A model generated the notes under the pieces. The model was not told where the DNA came from, ran no database searches, and saw only the letters and a list, made by a program, of their open reading frames with translations. Of a DNA stretch of 64,000 nucleotides, positions 38,742-48,919 are shown piece after piece; positions within the stretch are counted from its first letter, which is position 1, and each line of letters begins with the position of its first letter. The translations under genes were made by a program, and so were the position numbers. The DNA is from Trebonia sp963774945 (lineage in GTDB: Bacteria > Actinomycetota > Actinomycetes > Streptosporangiales > Streptosporangiaceae), in contig CAVZHA010000027.1 of assembly GCA_963774945.1 (NCBI GenBank), positions 1,922,001 through 1,986,000 of the forward strand. Reading direction: 5' to 3'.

Positions 38742-39779
38742 TCAGCCGAAGAAGACCTCGGCCTCGGCGTAGCGGTCCGGCGGGACCAGCTTGAGCTCGC
38801 GGGTGGCCTCGGCGATCGGGACCAGGCTGATCTCGGTGCCGCGCAGCGCCACCATCTGGCCGAACGACTCCTCGTAGACCGCCTGCACCGCGCGCAGGCC
38901 GAACCGGGTCGCCAGCACCCGGTCGAACGCGGTCGGCGTGCCGCCGCGCTGGACGTGGCCGAGGACCGTGCAGCGGGCCTCCTTGCCGGTCCGCTTCTCG
39001 ATCTCGCGGGCCAGGAACGAGCCGACGCCGCCGAGCCGGACGTGGCCGAACGCGTCGAGCTCGCCCGACGTGAGCGAGAGCTCGTCCTGGATCGGGTGCG
39101 CGCCCTCGGCGACGACGACGATCGGCGCGTACCGGGTCTGGAACCGGTGCTCGACGTAGCCGCAGACCTTGTCGATGTCGAACGGGCGCTCCGGGATGAG
39201 GATCACGTTGGCGCCGCCGGCCAGGCCCGCGTGCAGCGCGATCCAGCCCGCGTGGCGGCCCATCACCTCGACGATGAGCGCCCGGTGATGGCTCTCGGCC
39301 GTCGTGTGCAGGCGGTCGATCGCCTCCATGGCGATGTTCACCGCGGTGTCGAAGCCGAAGGTGAAGTCGGTCGCGCCGAGGTCGTTGTCGATCGTCTTGG
39401 GCACGCCGACGACGGGGATGCCCTCGCCGTTCAGCCGCGCGGCGACGCCGAGCGTGTCCTCGCCGCCGATCACGATCAGCGCGTCCACCCCGAGGCCGCT
39501 GAGGTTGTCCTTGATCCGCTCGACCCCGGTGCGGCCGGGACCGCTCTCCTTGAACGGATTGGTCCGCGACGAGCCGAGGATCGTGCCGCCGCGCGGCAGG
39601 ATCCCGCGCACCGCGGCGACGTCGAGCGGCACCGTGTCCGCCTCGAGCGGCCCTCGCCAGCCGTCGCGGAACCCGACGAACTCGAGCCCGTATTCCTGGA
39701 TTCCCCTGCGCACCACCGCGCGGATGACGGCGTTAAGTCCGGGACAGTCGCCGCCACCGGTCAGCACTCCCACTCGCAT
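38742..39779 (-). CDS. pfkA: 6-phosphofructokinase, probably pyrophosphate-dependent
   Basis: Phosphorylates fructose 6-phosphate. Intact, 345 residues. GVLTGGGDCPGLNAVIRAVV at the start, IVIGGEDTLGVAARL (residues 102-116) and VPKTIDNDL (126-134), EVMGRHAGWIALHAGLAGGA and LGHVQRGGTPTAFDRVLATR. The Asp in GGEDT and the Lys in PKTIDND replace the two glycines of ATP-dependent enzymes and are the hallmarks of PPi-dependent phosphofructokinase, as in Amycolatopsis methanolica. Its start lies inside the 3' end of plsC (47-bp overlap), so the two are co-transcribed. Confidence 0.93.
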   Translation of the reverse strand: MRVGVLTGGGDCPGLNAVIRAVVRRGIQEYGLEFVGFRDGWRGPLEADTVPLDVAAVRGILPRGGTILGSSRTNPFKESGPGRTGVERIKDNLSGLGVDALIVIGGEDTLGVAARLNGEGIPVVGVPKTIDNDLGATDFTFGFDTAVNIAMEAIDRLHTTAESHHRALIVEVMGRHAGWIALHAGLAGGANVILIPERPFDIDKVCGYVEHRFQTRYAPIVVVAEGAHPIQDELSLTSGELDAFGHVRLGGVGSFLAREIEKRTGKEARCTVLGHVQRGGTPTAFDRVLATRFGLRAVQAVYEESFGQMVALRGTEISLVPIAEATRELKLVPPDRYAEAEVFFG

Positions 39780-40575
39780 GGGCCAAGCCTAGCGTTCCGT
39801 CGGTGCCTTGTAATGAGTCGTCGGGCAACGTTGCCGGTAACTCTTTTTCCGGCAGCGTCCGAGCGCCCGGGTTGTCGCTTTTGTCGGCATTTGCCGCCGC
39901 AATTAGCTCCTTCGCCCGCGCCGCATAGAGCTCGGGAAGGTACTCCTGTCCCGACAGTTTCGCGATCTCGGCCATGATCTCGTCGGTGACCGCGCGCAGC
40001 GCGGCCCGGTCCGACTCCTTGCCGTAGTAGCGGGAGAACTCCATCGGCTTGCCGAAGATCACGCCGGGCCTGATCTTCAGCTGCGGGTGGAGCGACCCGG
40101 GCGGCAGGAACTCGAACGTGTCGATCATCGCGCACGGCACCACCGACGCCCTCGACTCGAGCGCCAGGCGGGCCACGCCGGTCTTGCCCTTGTACAGCCG
40201 TCCGTCGGGTGAGCGGGTGCCCTCCGGGTAGATGCCGAGGACGTTCCCCTCGGCGAGCACGCGCAGCCCCGAGCGGAGCGCGCGCTCGCTCGCGTCGCCG
40301 CCGGTCCGGTCGATCGGGATCTGCCCCACGCCGCTGAAGAACGCCTTGCTCAGCAGGCCCTTGATGCCCTTGCCGGTGAAGTACTCGGCCTTGGCGAGGA
40401 ACACCACCTTGCGCGGCAGCGGCATCGGGCCGAAGAAGTGGTCGGCGAACGACAGGTGGTTGCTCACCAGGATGACGGGACCGCGCCGGGGCACGTTCTT
40501 CCGCCCGCGCGACCAGGGCCGGAATATCACCTTCAGCGCGATGCCCAGCGTGTACTTAGCTACCCAGTAGAACAC
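39733..40575 (-). CDS. plsC: 1-acyl-sn-glycerol-3-phosphate acyltransferase
   Basis: Makes phosphatidic acid at the inner membrane. Intact, 280 residues. Acyltransferase motif I NHLSFAD (residues 39-45), motif II region FFSGVGQIPIDR, motif III YPEGTRS (117-122), motif IV VVPCAMIDTFEF. N-terminal helix WVAKYTLGIALKVIF anchors it. The last 60 residues are hydrophilic and overlap pfkA, so the true C-terminus could be slightly shorter if the stop is misread. Relatives lie near pimB' genes in mycobacteria. Confidence 0.9.
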   Translation of the reverse strand: MFYWVAKYTLGIALKVIFRPWSRGRKNVPRRGPVILVSNHLSFADHFFGPMPLPRKVVFLAKAEYFTGKGIKGLLSKAFFSGVGQIPIDRTGGDASERALRSGLRVLAEGNVLGIYPEGTRSPDGRLYKGKTGVARLALESRASVVPCAMIDTFEFLPPGSLHPQLKIRPGVIFGKPMEFSRYYGKESDRAALRAVTDEIMAEIAKLSGQEYLPELYAARAKELIAAANADKSDNPGARTLPEKELPATLPDDSLQGTDGTLGLAHASGSADRWRRLSRT

Positions 40576-40646
40576 ACATACATCGTCGCACGTCCTGCGG
40601 GTTTTGCGACGGCTGTCGGGCGCGCGGGTGGTACGTTCTCCAGGTT

Positions 40647-40658
40647 TCGAACGGACCG
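40647..40658 (+). repeat. TCGAACGGACCG motif
   Basis: Perfect 12-mer in the spacer between plsC (minus) and the esterase gene (plus), 70 bp upstream of the latter. Confidence 0.55.
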
Positions 40659-40727
40659 CTGCTCCGCCTGGCAGCGTCGGACCCCGCTGCTGCGCGGCGA
40701 CGGGCTTCCATGGGACTATTCGGAGGT

Positions 40728-41501
40728 GTCGTCACTATCGCCTGACGCCAGCCGCCGCCGAGCCGTTCGCCGGCGCGAGCCGTTCTCCGCCGACGGCGGG
40801 CCGGTCGGGGTCCTCGTCCTGCACGGCTTCACCGGCAGCACCGCAGACGGTCCGCGACTGGGCCGCGCACCTGGCCGCGGCCGGGCTCACCGTCCGGGCG
40901 CCGCTGCTGGCCGGGCACGGCGGGACCTGGCAGGACCTGGCCAAGACGGGCTGGACCGACTGGTACGCCGACGCCGAGCGCGCCTTCGCTTCGCTCTCGC
41001 AGCGCTGCTCGCAGGTGTTCGTGGCCGGCATCTCGATGGGCGGCTGCCTGGCGCTGCGGCTGGCGGAGACGCAGGGGCCGCGGGTCAGCGGCGTCGTCGT
41101 GGTGAACCCGTCGCTGGCGGCGGACACCCCGGCTGATCGCGCTCGCGCCGGTGCTCAAGTACGTGCTGAAGTCGGTGAAGTCCATCGGCGGCGACATCAA
41201 GAAGCCGGGCGCGGCCGAGCAGGCGGTCAAGCGGACCCCGGTGGCGTCGGTGGCGACGCTGCCCGCGATGTGGCGGACCACGGCGGCGTCGCTGGCGTCG
41301 GTCACCCAGCCGCTGCTGGTGTTCCGTTCCACGGTCGATCACGTGGTCGGGCCGGCCAGCATGAAGGTGCTGATGACGGCGCTGCCGGGGGCGGAGGTGC
41401 GCCCGCTGGACAACAGCTACCACGTCGCGACGCTTGACAACGACGCCCCGGAGATCTTCGATGGCACTCTGTCGTTCATCCAGAAGCACGCTCACGCATA
41501 G
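40728..41501 (+). CDS. Alpha/beta hydrolase (carboxylesterase / monoacylglycerol lipase type)
   Basis: Serine hydrolase. PVGVLVLHGFTGST (oxyanion strand), RAPLLAGHGGTWQDLAKTGW, nucleophile elbow VFVAGISMGGCLALRLAE, acid LLVFRSTVDHVVGPAS and His in LDNSYHVATLDNDAPEIFDG, the pattern of the Est30/YvaK-like carboxylesterases. Frame breaks near 40850 and 41135; N-terminal start is uncertain (GTG 40728 shown, giving SSLSPDASRRRAVRRREPFS). Located next to plsC and the fatty acyl-CoA ligase, so a lipid substrate is plausible. Confidence 0.8.
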
Positions 41502-41568
41502 TAACGTATAAGCGCAGTGGCATCCGGGGGCACGGAGCGGCGGAGAAGCGGGTATAAAGGACTGCACT

Positions 41569-42194
41569 GTGGCTGACGGGGACGTGCCGGGCGGAAACGG
41601 CACCGGCGGAAACGCGACAGGCGGCGACGGCGATGAGGCCGTCTGGCTCGACCTGGTCGCCCGGTTCGGCGCGCCCGCGCCCGAGCCCGCCGACGGCGAG
41701 GCGCGCCCTGGCCGGACCGGGAGGACCTGGCGGGCCCGGTGCGGGTCAGCCCCGAACCCGGGCGGCCGACCGACGGGCTGCCCGACCGGACGCGCTGCCG
41801 GGCGAGCCGCCGACCAACCCGACCGGGCTGCCCGGGCTGCCGGTCATGCTGCCGGACCAGCCGTGGCCGACCCTCGGCCCCGGCGCGGGCGAGCGCGGCA
41901 TGGGCACCGGCCCCCGGGACTCGATCACGCCCGACGACCCGGCCGACGAGCACTACGTGCCGCCGGTGCCGCCGCCGCTGCCCAGGCTCGACCCGGTCGA
42001 CCAAGGTCGCCTGGATCGCGCTATTCGGCGGACCCCTCTACCTGCTGATCGGCACCGCCGTCGGGTCCGCCATCTCCGGTCTCGCCGCCTTCCTGGCGGT
42101 CGCCGCCTTCGTGGGCGGCTTCGTCGTCCTCGTGCTTCGGATGGACAACGGTCGGCCACCCGACTCCGGGCCCGACGACGGTGCCGTCGTCTGA
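41569..42194 (+). CDS. Hypothetical membrane protein
   Basis: About 208 residues from GTG 41569. N-terminus ADGDVPGGNGTGGNATGGDG then DEAVWLDLVARFGAPAPEPA, a Pro-rich middle (LPVMLPDQPWPTLGPG, DDPADEHYVPPVPPPLPRL) and two C-terminal helices (IALFGGPLYLLIGTAVGSAI, AAFLAVAAFVGGFVVLVLRM). Frame breaks near 41705 and 42003. The cytoplasmic DEAVWLDLVARF segment and C-terminal hairpin occur in actinobacterial proteins beside plsC/pimB neighbourhoods; no function known to me. Confidence 0.65.
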
Positions 42195-42725
42195 GCGCTC
42201 CCAGGAGCGCGGGTCCGGCGTGGTCGGCGCTGGTCGGTGGCGTGGGCGTGGCTGGCGTGGACGCGGTTGGCGCTGGCGTGGCCGGGGTCGGCGTGGCCGG
42301 GTGCGGCGTCGCGGCTGGCGGCGGCGGCGGTCGGGGGCTTGGCGCTCGGGGTGCCGCCGGCCGGCGCGGCGCGGTCGGCGGAGTCCGCATCGCCGACTCG
42401 AACAGGCTGAACGCGTCCCTGGTGAGCCCGGCGAGGGCGTCGGCGGCGCCCGCGACCTGCTCGCTGAACCCGGCCGAGGACCCGCCCGAGTCCCTGGCCT
42501 TGCGGGCGGCCCGGCAGATCGGGCACCACTGGCACTCGGGCGGCTCGTCGGTCGGGTCGGTGGTGGTCGCCGTCATCCCACACGTCGGTGTGCGCCTTCG
42601 CCTGTGCCGCCGCCGATCGTGGACTTCACCCGGTCCGTCACGTCCCTGGTGATGCTGCGCGCCCCGGCCTTCATCAGCCAGCGCTGGAAATCGCCGATCG
42701 GGTCGCTCCCCGGCTGTTCGCTCAT
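42195..42725 (-). CDS. Hypothetical protein with CxxC motif
   Basis: Starts MSEQPGSDPIGDFQRWLMKA, ARSITRDVTDRVKSTIGGG, then in another frame ECQWCPICRAARKARDSGGS and FSEQVAGAADALAGLTRDAF. The WCPIC pair suggests a metal or redox site. The C-terminal 70 residues are Ala/Pro/Thr-rich; the stop could not be fixed and the end given is where the convergent gene stops. Frame break near 42585. Conserved actinobacterial proteins with CQWCPxC exist, function unknown. An 18-mer repeat stands 51 bp upstream. Confidence 0.55.
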
Positions 42726-42775
42726 ACTCGCAGGGTAACTCTCCCGCGCTGCGAGCTCCAGTCAAATCGCGCTGC

Positions 42776-42793
42776 GCGCTTCTTGCTGTTATC
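42776..42793. repeat. 18-mer dispersed repeat, copy 2
   Basis: GCGCTTCTTGCTGTTATC, identical to 17881 and 61046. Preceded on the plus strand by the dyad CGCGCTGCGCGC. Upstream of the CxxC-protein start, in the same relative orientation as at pyrC. Confidence 0.85.
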
Positions 42794-42831
42794 ACGGTCG
42801 CTACGTGGGTCGCTGTCGTGGATCGGGCGCG

Positions 42832-43620
42832 TCAGCAGGTCGACCTGGCGTAGGGGGTGCGGGTGGCGCGGAAGTGGCCGACGTTGACGCACTCGGTGCG
42901 GCCGACCCGGACCCGGCGCACCAGCGGGTTGTGCACGTGGCCGAAGAACGCGTACCGGGGCTGGGTGCGGCGGATCACCTCGAGCAGCGCGGTTGACCCG
43001 TCTCCATCCGGCGGGCCACCGTGTCGTAGAGCAGCTCGGGGACGGCGGGCGGGATGTGCGTGCAGATCACGTCGACCGCGCCGACCGCGTCGAGCTTGGC
43101 GGCGAACTCGGGCTGCGGGATCTCGTTCGGCGTGCGGTAGGGGGAGATCAGCCCGGCGCCGGCGAACCCGAAGGCGAGACCGCGCCGACCACCACCGCGG
43201 CCGCCGTCGATCGACCGTGGTGGCCCGGCTTGAGGTAGCCGTCCCACATCCGCGGCACGTCCACGTTGCCGTAGGTCAGGTAGGCGGGCTCGGCCAGCGC
43301 GTCGAACATCGCGGCGTACTGCCTGCCTGATCGCCTGCTCGGTCAGCGTGCGCAGGTCGGTGCCGCGCTCGGCCGTCAGCCGGGCCGCGATCCCGGCGGT
43401 GAGCTGCCTGGCCTCGTCGAACCGCCGCTCGGTGCGCAGCGTCGATGTACTCCCTGGCGTGCTCGGCGCCGTACAGCTCTGCGAAGATGCCCTGGGTGTG
43501 GTCCGCGTAGTCGAGGAAGAGCAGCATGTCGCCCAGGCAGATCAGCATGTCGGCGCCGTCGCCGGCGGTGGCCAGCGCGTCCGCGGCGCCGTGCACATCG
43601 CTGACCACGTGAACCCTCAT
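42832..43620 (-). CDS. Calcineurin-like metallophosphoesterase, several frame breaks
   Basis: Two-metal phosphoesterase of unknown substrate. MRVHVVSDVHGAADALATAG (DxH motif), MLICLGDMLLFLDYADHTQG (GD), further His in VICTHIPPAVPELLYDT and the final FFGHVHNPLVRRVRVGRTEC (GHxH). Breaks near 43440, 43325, 43200 and 43000. Ends FRATRTPYARSTC at TGA 42832. Divergent from the acyl-CoA ligase, which starts 41 bp away, so they share a compact promoter region. Confidence 0.82.
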
Positions 43621-43660
43621 GAGATAAACATAGACTCGGGTGGACGGAGAAGGAGAAGTC

Positions 43661-45470
43661 GTGCGCGAGTACAGCATGCCCGCCCTGGCGGAGATCCCTG
43701 CATCGGCGAACCTGGCCGACGTCGTCGGCGCGCCGCGCGGCCGAGCAGCCCCGGGCTGTCATGCTGCGCCGCAAGGACGCCGCCGGCGGCTGGCAGGACG
43801 TCACCGCCGAGCCAGTTCAGCGGACGAGGTGCGCGCGCTCGCCAAGGGGCTGATCGCGGCCGGCATCGCCCCCGGCGACCGGGTGGCGATCATGTCGCAC
43901 ACCCGCTACGAGTGGACGCTGCTCGACTACGCGCTCTGGAGCGTCGGCGCGGTCGTGGTGCCGATCTACGAGACCTCCTCCGCCGAGCAGGCCGAGTGGA
44001 TCCTGTCCGACTCCGCCGCCCGCGCCGTCATCGTCGAGACCGAGGCGTTCGAGCAGATGATCACGGCCGCGCGCGACCGGCTGCCCGCGCTCGAGCACCT
44101 GTGGCGCATGCTGCGAGGACCTGGACAAGCTGATCGCCGCCAGCTCCGACGTCAGCGACGAGACCGTCGCCGAGCGGGCCACCGCCGCCACGCGCCGCCG
44201 ACCTGGCCACGGTCATCTACACCTCGGGCACCACCGGCCGGCCCAAGGGGTGCGAGCTCACCCACGAGAACCTGCTCAGCGTCGTCCGCAACGCGTTCAT
44301 GGGGCCGCTGGCCGGCATCCACGCCGTCGTCGAGTCGTCCACGCTGCTGTTCCTGCCGCTCGCGCACGTCTTCGCGCGGGTCATCGAGATCGGCTGCCTG
44401 GAGGCCGGCATCGTCCTCGGCCACTGCGACGACATGGGGAACCTGCTGCCCGAGCTGGCGTCGTTCCAGCCGACCTTCGTGCTCGCGGTGCCGCGGGTGT
44501 TCGAGAAGGTCTACAACGGCGCCGAGAGCAAGGCGGTGGCGGACGGCAAGGGCAAGATCTTCGCCCGCGCCGCGCGCGACCGCGGTCGCCTACAGCGAGG
44601 CGCTCGACTCCGCCGGCCGGCCCGCGCTTCGGCTGCGGGCGGAGCACGCCGTGTTCGACCGGCTGGTCTACAAGCAAGCTCCGGGCCGCCCTCGGCGGCC
44701 GGCGCCGACCTGGCGATCTCCGGCGGCGCGGCGCTCGCGCCGCGGCTCGGGCACTTCTTCCGCGGCGTCGGCGTCACCGTCCTCGAGGGATACGGGCTGA
44801 CCGAGACGAGCGCGCCGGTGTCGGTGAACCGGCCGGACCGGCAGAAGATCGGCACCGTCGGCCTGCCGCTGCCCGGGGTCGCGGTCCAGATCGCCGACGA
44901 CGGCGAGGTGCTGGTCCGCGGCAAGTCGGTCTTCCCCGGCTACTGGCACAACGAGGCGGCCACCACCGAGCGCGTTCACCGCCGACGGCTGGTACGCCAC
45001 CGGCGACCTCGGCGAGCTCGACGACGAGGGCTTCCTGGCCATCACCGGCCGCAAGAAGGAGATCATCGTCACCGCCGGCGGCAAGAACGTCGCCCCCGCG
45101 GTGCTCGAGGACCGGCTGCGGATGCACGCGCTGATCAGCCAGTGCATGGTGGTCGGCGACGGACGGCCGTTCATCGGCGTGCTGATCACGATCGACCCCG
45201 AGGCGTTCGGGCCGTGGAAGGCGCGGCACGGCAAGCCCGCCGACGCGACCGTGGCCGACCTGCGCGACGACCCGGACCTGCTCGCCGAGGTCCAGGAGGC
45301 GGTCGACGACGCCAACAAGGCGGTCTCCCGGGCCGAGGCGATCAAGAAGTTCCGCATCCTCGACGTCGGACTTCACCCAGGAGGACGGCCACCTGTCGGC
45401 CAAGCTCGGCATCAAGCGCAGCGTCCTGGCCAAGGAGTTCGCGAGCGAGATCGACGCGCTCTACTCCTAG
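43661..45470 (+). CDS. fadD: Long-chain fatty acyl-CoA ligase (FadD15-like), many frame breaks
   Basis: Activates fatty acids via acyl-AMP. Starts at GTG 43661 after AGAAGGAGA: VREYSMPALAEIPASANLAD. AMP-binding motif TVIYTSGTTGRPKGCELTHE, FLPLAHVFARVIEIGCLEAG, EGYGLTETSAPVSVN, GWYATGDLGELDDEGFLAI, TGRKKEIIVTAGGKNVAP and the C-terminal catalytic Lys region GHLSAKLGIKRSVLAKEF. About 603 codons, normal. Breaks near 43738, 43806, 44117, 44192, 44581, 44673, 44973 and 45368. Synteny with Rv2187 (fadD15) beside pimB'. Confidence 0.9.
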
Positions 45471-45489
45471 CGCACCCGCGCTGCAGCGT

Positions 45490-45543
45490 GTGCCAAGTGC
45501 GCATTTGGGCTCACTCTTGCCGGCCCAGATGCGCACTTGGCAC
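45490..45543. terminator. Bidirectional terminator between fadD and pimB'
   Basis: 21-bp arms (45490-45510, 45523-45543) with one mismatch and a 12-base loop, 20 bp after the fadD stop; the pimB' gene converges from the right. Between hairpin and pimB' stop lies a GGCGGC-rich low-complexity stretch (45545-45612). Confidence 0.8.
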
Positions 45544-45612
45544 GGCGGGGTGGATGGCGGCGGCGGGAGGGATGGCGGCGGCGGTGGCGGCGGGAGCGCC
45601 CAGGCGGGAGCG

Positions 45613-46750
45613 CTAGGAGTCGATGAGGGCGCGGAGGCGGGCGGCGGTCTGGTCCCAGGACCAGTCGCGCTCGACCCAGGCGCGGCCCTTCTCGCCCATC
45701 GCCCGGGCGGCGTCGGGGTTGGCGAGCAGGGCGACGAGCCGGCCGGACAGGGCGCGGCACGTCGCGGCCGCCGACCACGTAGCCGGTCTCGCCGTCCAGG
45801 ATCGCGTCGGGGGCGCCGCCCGAGTCGCCGCCGACGACCGGCAGGCCGGCCGCGGAGGCCTCGAGGTAGACGATGCCGAGGCCCTCGACGTCGAGGCCGC
45901 CGCGCCGGGTCCGGCACGGCATCGCGAAGACGTCGCCCGCGGCGTAGTGCGCGGGCAGCTCGGCCTGCGGGACCGGGCCGGTGAAGTGGACGGAGGCAGT
46001 CAGCCCGGACCGTTCGGACAACTGCTTGCAGGTCTGCTGCCGTACGGGCCGGCGCCGACGATCAGCAGGGACGCGTCGGGGACCTGGCTGATGACCTCCG
46101 GCCAGGCGCGCAGCAGCGTGTCCTGGCCCTTGCGGCGGACCAGGCGGGAGACGCAGACCACGACCGGGCGGTCGGCGAGGTCGTAGCGGTCCCTGATCGC
46201 GTCGCGGGCGGCCGGGTCGGGGCGGAAGGCGGCCGCGTCGACGCCCGGGTGGAGCTGGGTCAGCCGCGCGGCGGCGGCCGGGGTGAGCGCCCGGGCGAGC
46301 CTGACCCGGAAGTACTCGCCCAGGTAGGTGACGACGTCGGTCGCGCTCGCCGATGCGGCGCAGCAGGTTCCGGGCGACCGGGCAGCGCCGCCCAGCCGGC
46401 CTCGTGGCCGTGGGTGATCGCGATCGCCTTCCGCACGCCCGCCCGGCGCAGCGCCGGGGTGATCAGGCCGAGCGGGGCGGCGGCGCCGAAGATGACGACC
46501 TCGGCCTGCCGCTCGACCGGACGAGCTCGGCCGCGCGGCGGGTGACGCCGGGGCCGCCGATCATCAGCGACGTCGGGTGCCGGACCACCTCGAACGGCTG
46601 GCTGGCGTCGAACTCCGGCGCGCCGTCCCACTTCGGGGCGTAGACGGTCAGGTCGCCCGGGTCGAGGCGGAGGGCGAGCTCGTGCACGAACGACTGGATG
46701 CCGCCCTGCCTGGGCGGGAAGTCATTGGTGACGATCAGCGTGCGGCGCAT
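45613..46750 (-). CDS. pimB: Phosphatidylinositol mannoside mannosyltransferase (PimB'-like)
   Basis: GT4 glycosyltransferase. Starts RRTLIVTNDFPPRQGGIQSF at ATG 46750, the PimB' signature with the GGIQ acceptor loop. Further: DLTVYAPKWDGAPEFDASQP, VRHPTSLMIGGPGVTRRAAE, KAIAITHGHEAGWA, VHFTGPVPQAELPAHYAAGD and the nucleotide-sugar site VEGLGIVYLEASAAGLPVVG with GDSGGAPDAIL. Probably adds the second mannose to PI-mannoside from GDP-mannose on the inner leaflet. Breaks near 46525, 46375, 46040 and 45760. Neighbour order fadD15-pimB'-NlpC/P60 matches mycobacteria. Confidence 0.87.
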
Positions 46751-46781
46751 GGTGCCCAGCCAGTGTAGGCGGGGCAGCGGC

Positions 46782-47858
46782 TTACGGCTCGGCGGCGCCG
46801 TCGAAGTTGTCGGCGTACCAGGACGGTGCTCATCGGGATCTCTCGCACGTCCTGGCCCGGCTGCGGCGCGTCGATGATCATGCCCGCCGCCGACGTACAT
46901 CGCGACGTGCCCGATCGCCGTTGTAGTACAGCAGGTCACCGGGCTCGATCGTCGGACGCGGAGATGTGCGGCAGCGCCGCCCACTGCTCGTAGGTGTCGC
47001 GCGGGATCGAGACCCCGGCCGACGCCCAGGCCGACATCACCAGCCCCGAGCAGTCGAACCCGTCGGTTGCACGGGCCGGTCGAGCCGTAGACGTACGGGC
47101 AGCCGAGCTGGTGCGAAGACGAACGCGACGGCCGTGTCCGCCTGCGTCGCCGGTCGGGCCGGTGTACGTGGCGGTGGTGCTGCCGCTGCCGCCGGTGGAC
47201 GTCGCCGTGTTCACCTGCTGCTGCTGCTGCGCGGTGAGCGAGTCGAGGATCGTCTTCTGCGCGTTGAGCAGCGTGAGGATGTGGTTCTTGGTGTGCGACG
47301 TCTGGGCGGCGAGCTGCGCGACGCCCTGCTCGGTCCGCTGCTGCTCCTGCTGCACGCTGCTGAGCTCGGTGGCGGCGGCGAGGAAGGTCTGGGTCTCCAT
47401 GGTCCGGGTGTCGGTCAGCTGGAGCGACGATCGACGCCTCGGCCAGCACCTGCGCCGGGTCGGCCGTGGTGAGCAGGCCCGCCAGCGACGTCTGGGCCGA
47501 GTCCTCGTACGTCGAGTCGGCGATCTGCACGACCTTCTGCCGCGCGCCGACTTGTAGGTGGCCTCTTCGCTGGCCAGCTGCTTGTTCACGGTGCGCGAGC
47601 CTGGCCTTGGCCGCGGTCAGCTGCTGCTCGGCGCTGTCGTACTGCTGGTCCGCCTTGTTGAACTGGGTGGTGAGGCTGTTGATCTTGGCCTGCACCTGGT
47701 CGATCGACGGCTGCGGGAGCGCGCCGGCCGTCTGCGTGACCGCGGTCGACGAGCCCGGCCGCCGCCAGCACGGCGACGCCGATCAGGGCGGCGCGCCGGC
47801 GCGCACCCGACAGACGGGCAGCCAGTCCCGCGCGGAACGTCACCTTGAGCTCCCTCAC
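46782..47858 (-). CDS. Secreted NlpC/P60 peptidoglycan hydrolase, many frame breaks
   Basis: RipA-type cell-wall endopeptidase. N-terminal signal segment after VTFRAGLAARLSGARRR (AALIGVAVLAAAGL), then a coiled-coil (INSLTTQFNKADQQYDSAEQ, LSSVQQEQQRTEQGVAQLAA, HTKNHILTLLNAQKTILDSL), a Thr/Gly linker and the C-terminal catalytic domain: DGFDCSGLVMSAWASAGVSI (Cys), GHVAMYVGGG (His) and a following acidic DAPQPG. Ends DNFDGAAEP at TAA 46782. Breaks near 47745, 47590, 47550, 47430, 47110, 47070, 46950, 46920, 46885 and 46825. Corresponds in position to Rv2190c. Confidence 0.82.
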
Positions 47859-48045
47859 CGTGCCTTGCGACCGTGATAAATCCTGGCCAGGCTATTGAGT
47901 CAGCGTCTGGCGGCGGGCCGGCTTCTGGCAATTGTGATCATCGCGTGATTGATCTGGGCAAATCAGGACAAAACGACGCCAGGTGTGGCGTGGCGCGGGG
48001 CGCGCCTGAGCGGGAATGTCAGTGGGCCGTCCTACCGTGGTGATC

Positions 48046-48812
48046 ATGACAGAGACCCGCGACGGAGCCGTAGCGGACGCCAGGGACGTCCGGCTGGCCG
48101 ACCTCGACTTCACGGTGGTGGACGTGGAGACGACCGGCTGGGCCCCGGACGACGCGGGCATCACCGAGATCGGCGCCGTCCGGGTGCACGACGGCCGGGT
48201 CGTCGCCGAGTTCGGCTCGCTGGTCAACCCGGGCAGGCCGGTCCCGGCCCCGATCACCGAGCTGACCGGGATCGACGACCAGATGCTGACCGGCGCGCCG
48301 CCGGTCGCCGCGGTCCTGCCCGGACTGCTCGCGTTCGCCCGCGGCAGCGTCCTCGTCGCCCATAACGCCCCCTTCGACCTGCGCTTCCTCACCGCCGCGT
48401 GCGCCGGCACGGGCCTGGGCTGGCCCGGCTTCGAGGTGCTGGACACGGTCCGGCTGGCGCGGCATCTGATGGCCGACCCCGCAGGAGGTCCCGGACCGGA
48501 AGCTGGCGACGCTGGCCGAGTTCTTCGGCACGCCGGTGCGGCCGTCGCACCGGGCGCTCGACGACGCGCGGGCGACCGCGGCCGTGCTCGGGCGGCTGCT
48601 GGCGCGGCTGGCCGAGCGCGAGGCGGTCACACACCCTGGCCGAGCTCGACGCCTGGCTCGCCGCCCGCGACGCGGCGGCGGCCGCGGCGGCCGCGCCGCG
48701 GCGGAGCGGACCGGCGGCGCGTGCGGCCCGCTCGCGCGGCTGCTGCGCCGCTCACCCGGCGGCTGCGGGCGCCGCGCGGCCAGGCCGACGCGGAGCCAGC
48801 CGCCGGGGCTGA
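48046..48812 (+). CDS. DEDDh 3'-5' exonuclease (DnaQ-like)
   Basis: Exonuclease related to DNA polymerase III epsilon. Exo I DFTVVDVETTGWAPDDAGIT (DxE), Exo II LVAHNAPFDLRFLTAAC, Exo III HRALDDARATAAVLGRLLAR (HxAxxD), all catalytic residues present. Breaks near 48481 and 48632 (767 nt is 3n+2). The last 60 residues are Ala/Arg-rich. Start ATG 48046 follows a weak ribosome site. Located between the NlpC/P60 gene and the RAM protein, as Rv2191 in mycobacteria. Confidence 0.85.
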
Positions 48813-48919
48813 CGGCGGCGGCCGGGGATAGGGTGAACCGCTAGAGCCGACCGCCAGTCGGCACCGGTCGCAGCGCGCCCAACCCGGCGCGCCGGTCCCA
48901 GCGCACCGGGAGGCACCCA

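Noticed and set aside
43661..45470. Frame breaks in coding genes as programmed frameshifts
   Set aside because: No slippery sequences or conserved positions; breaks are scattered through many unrelated housekeeping genes.
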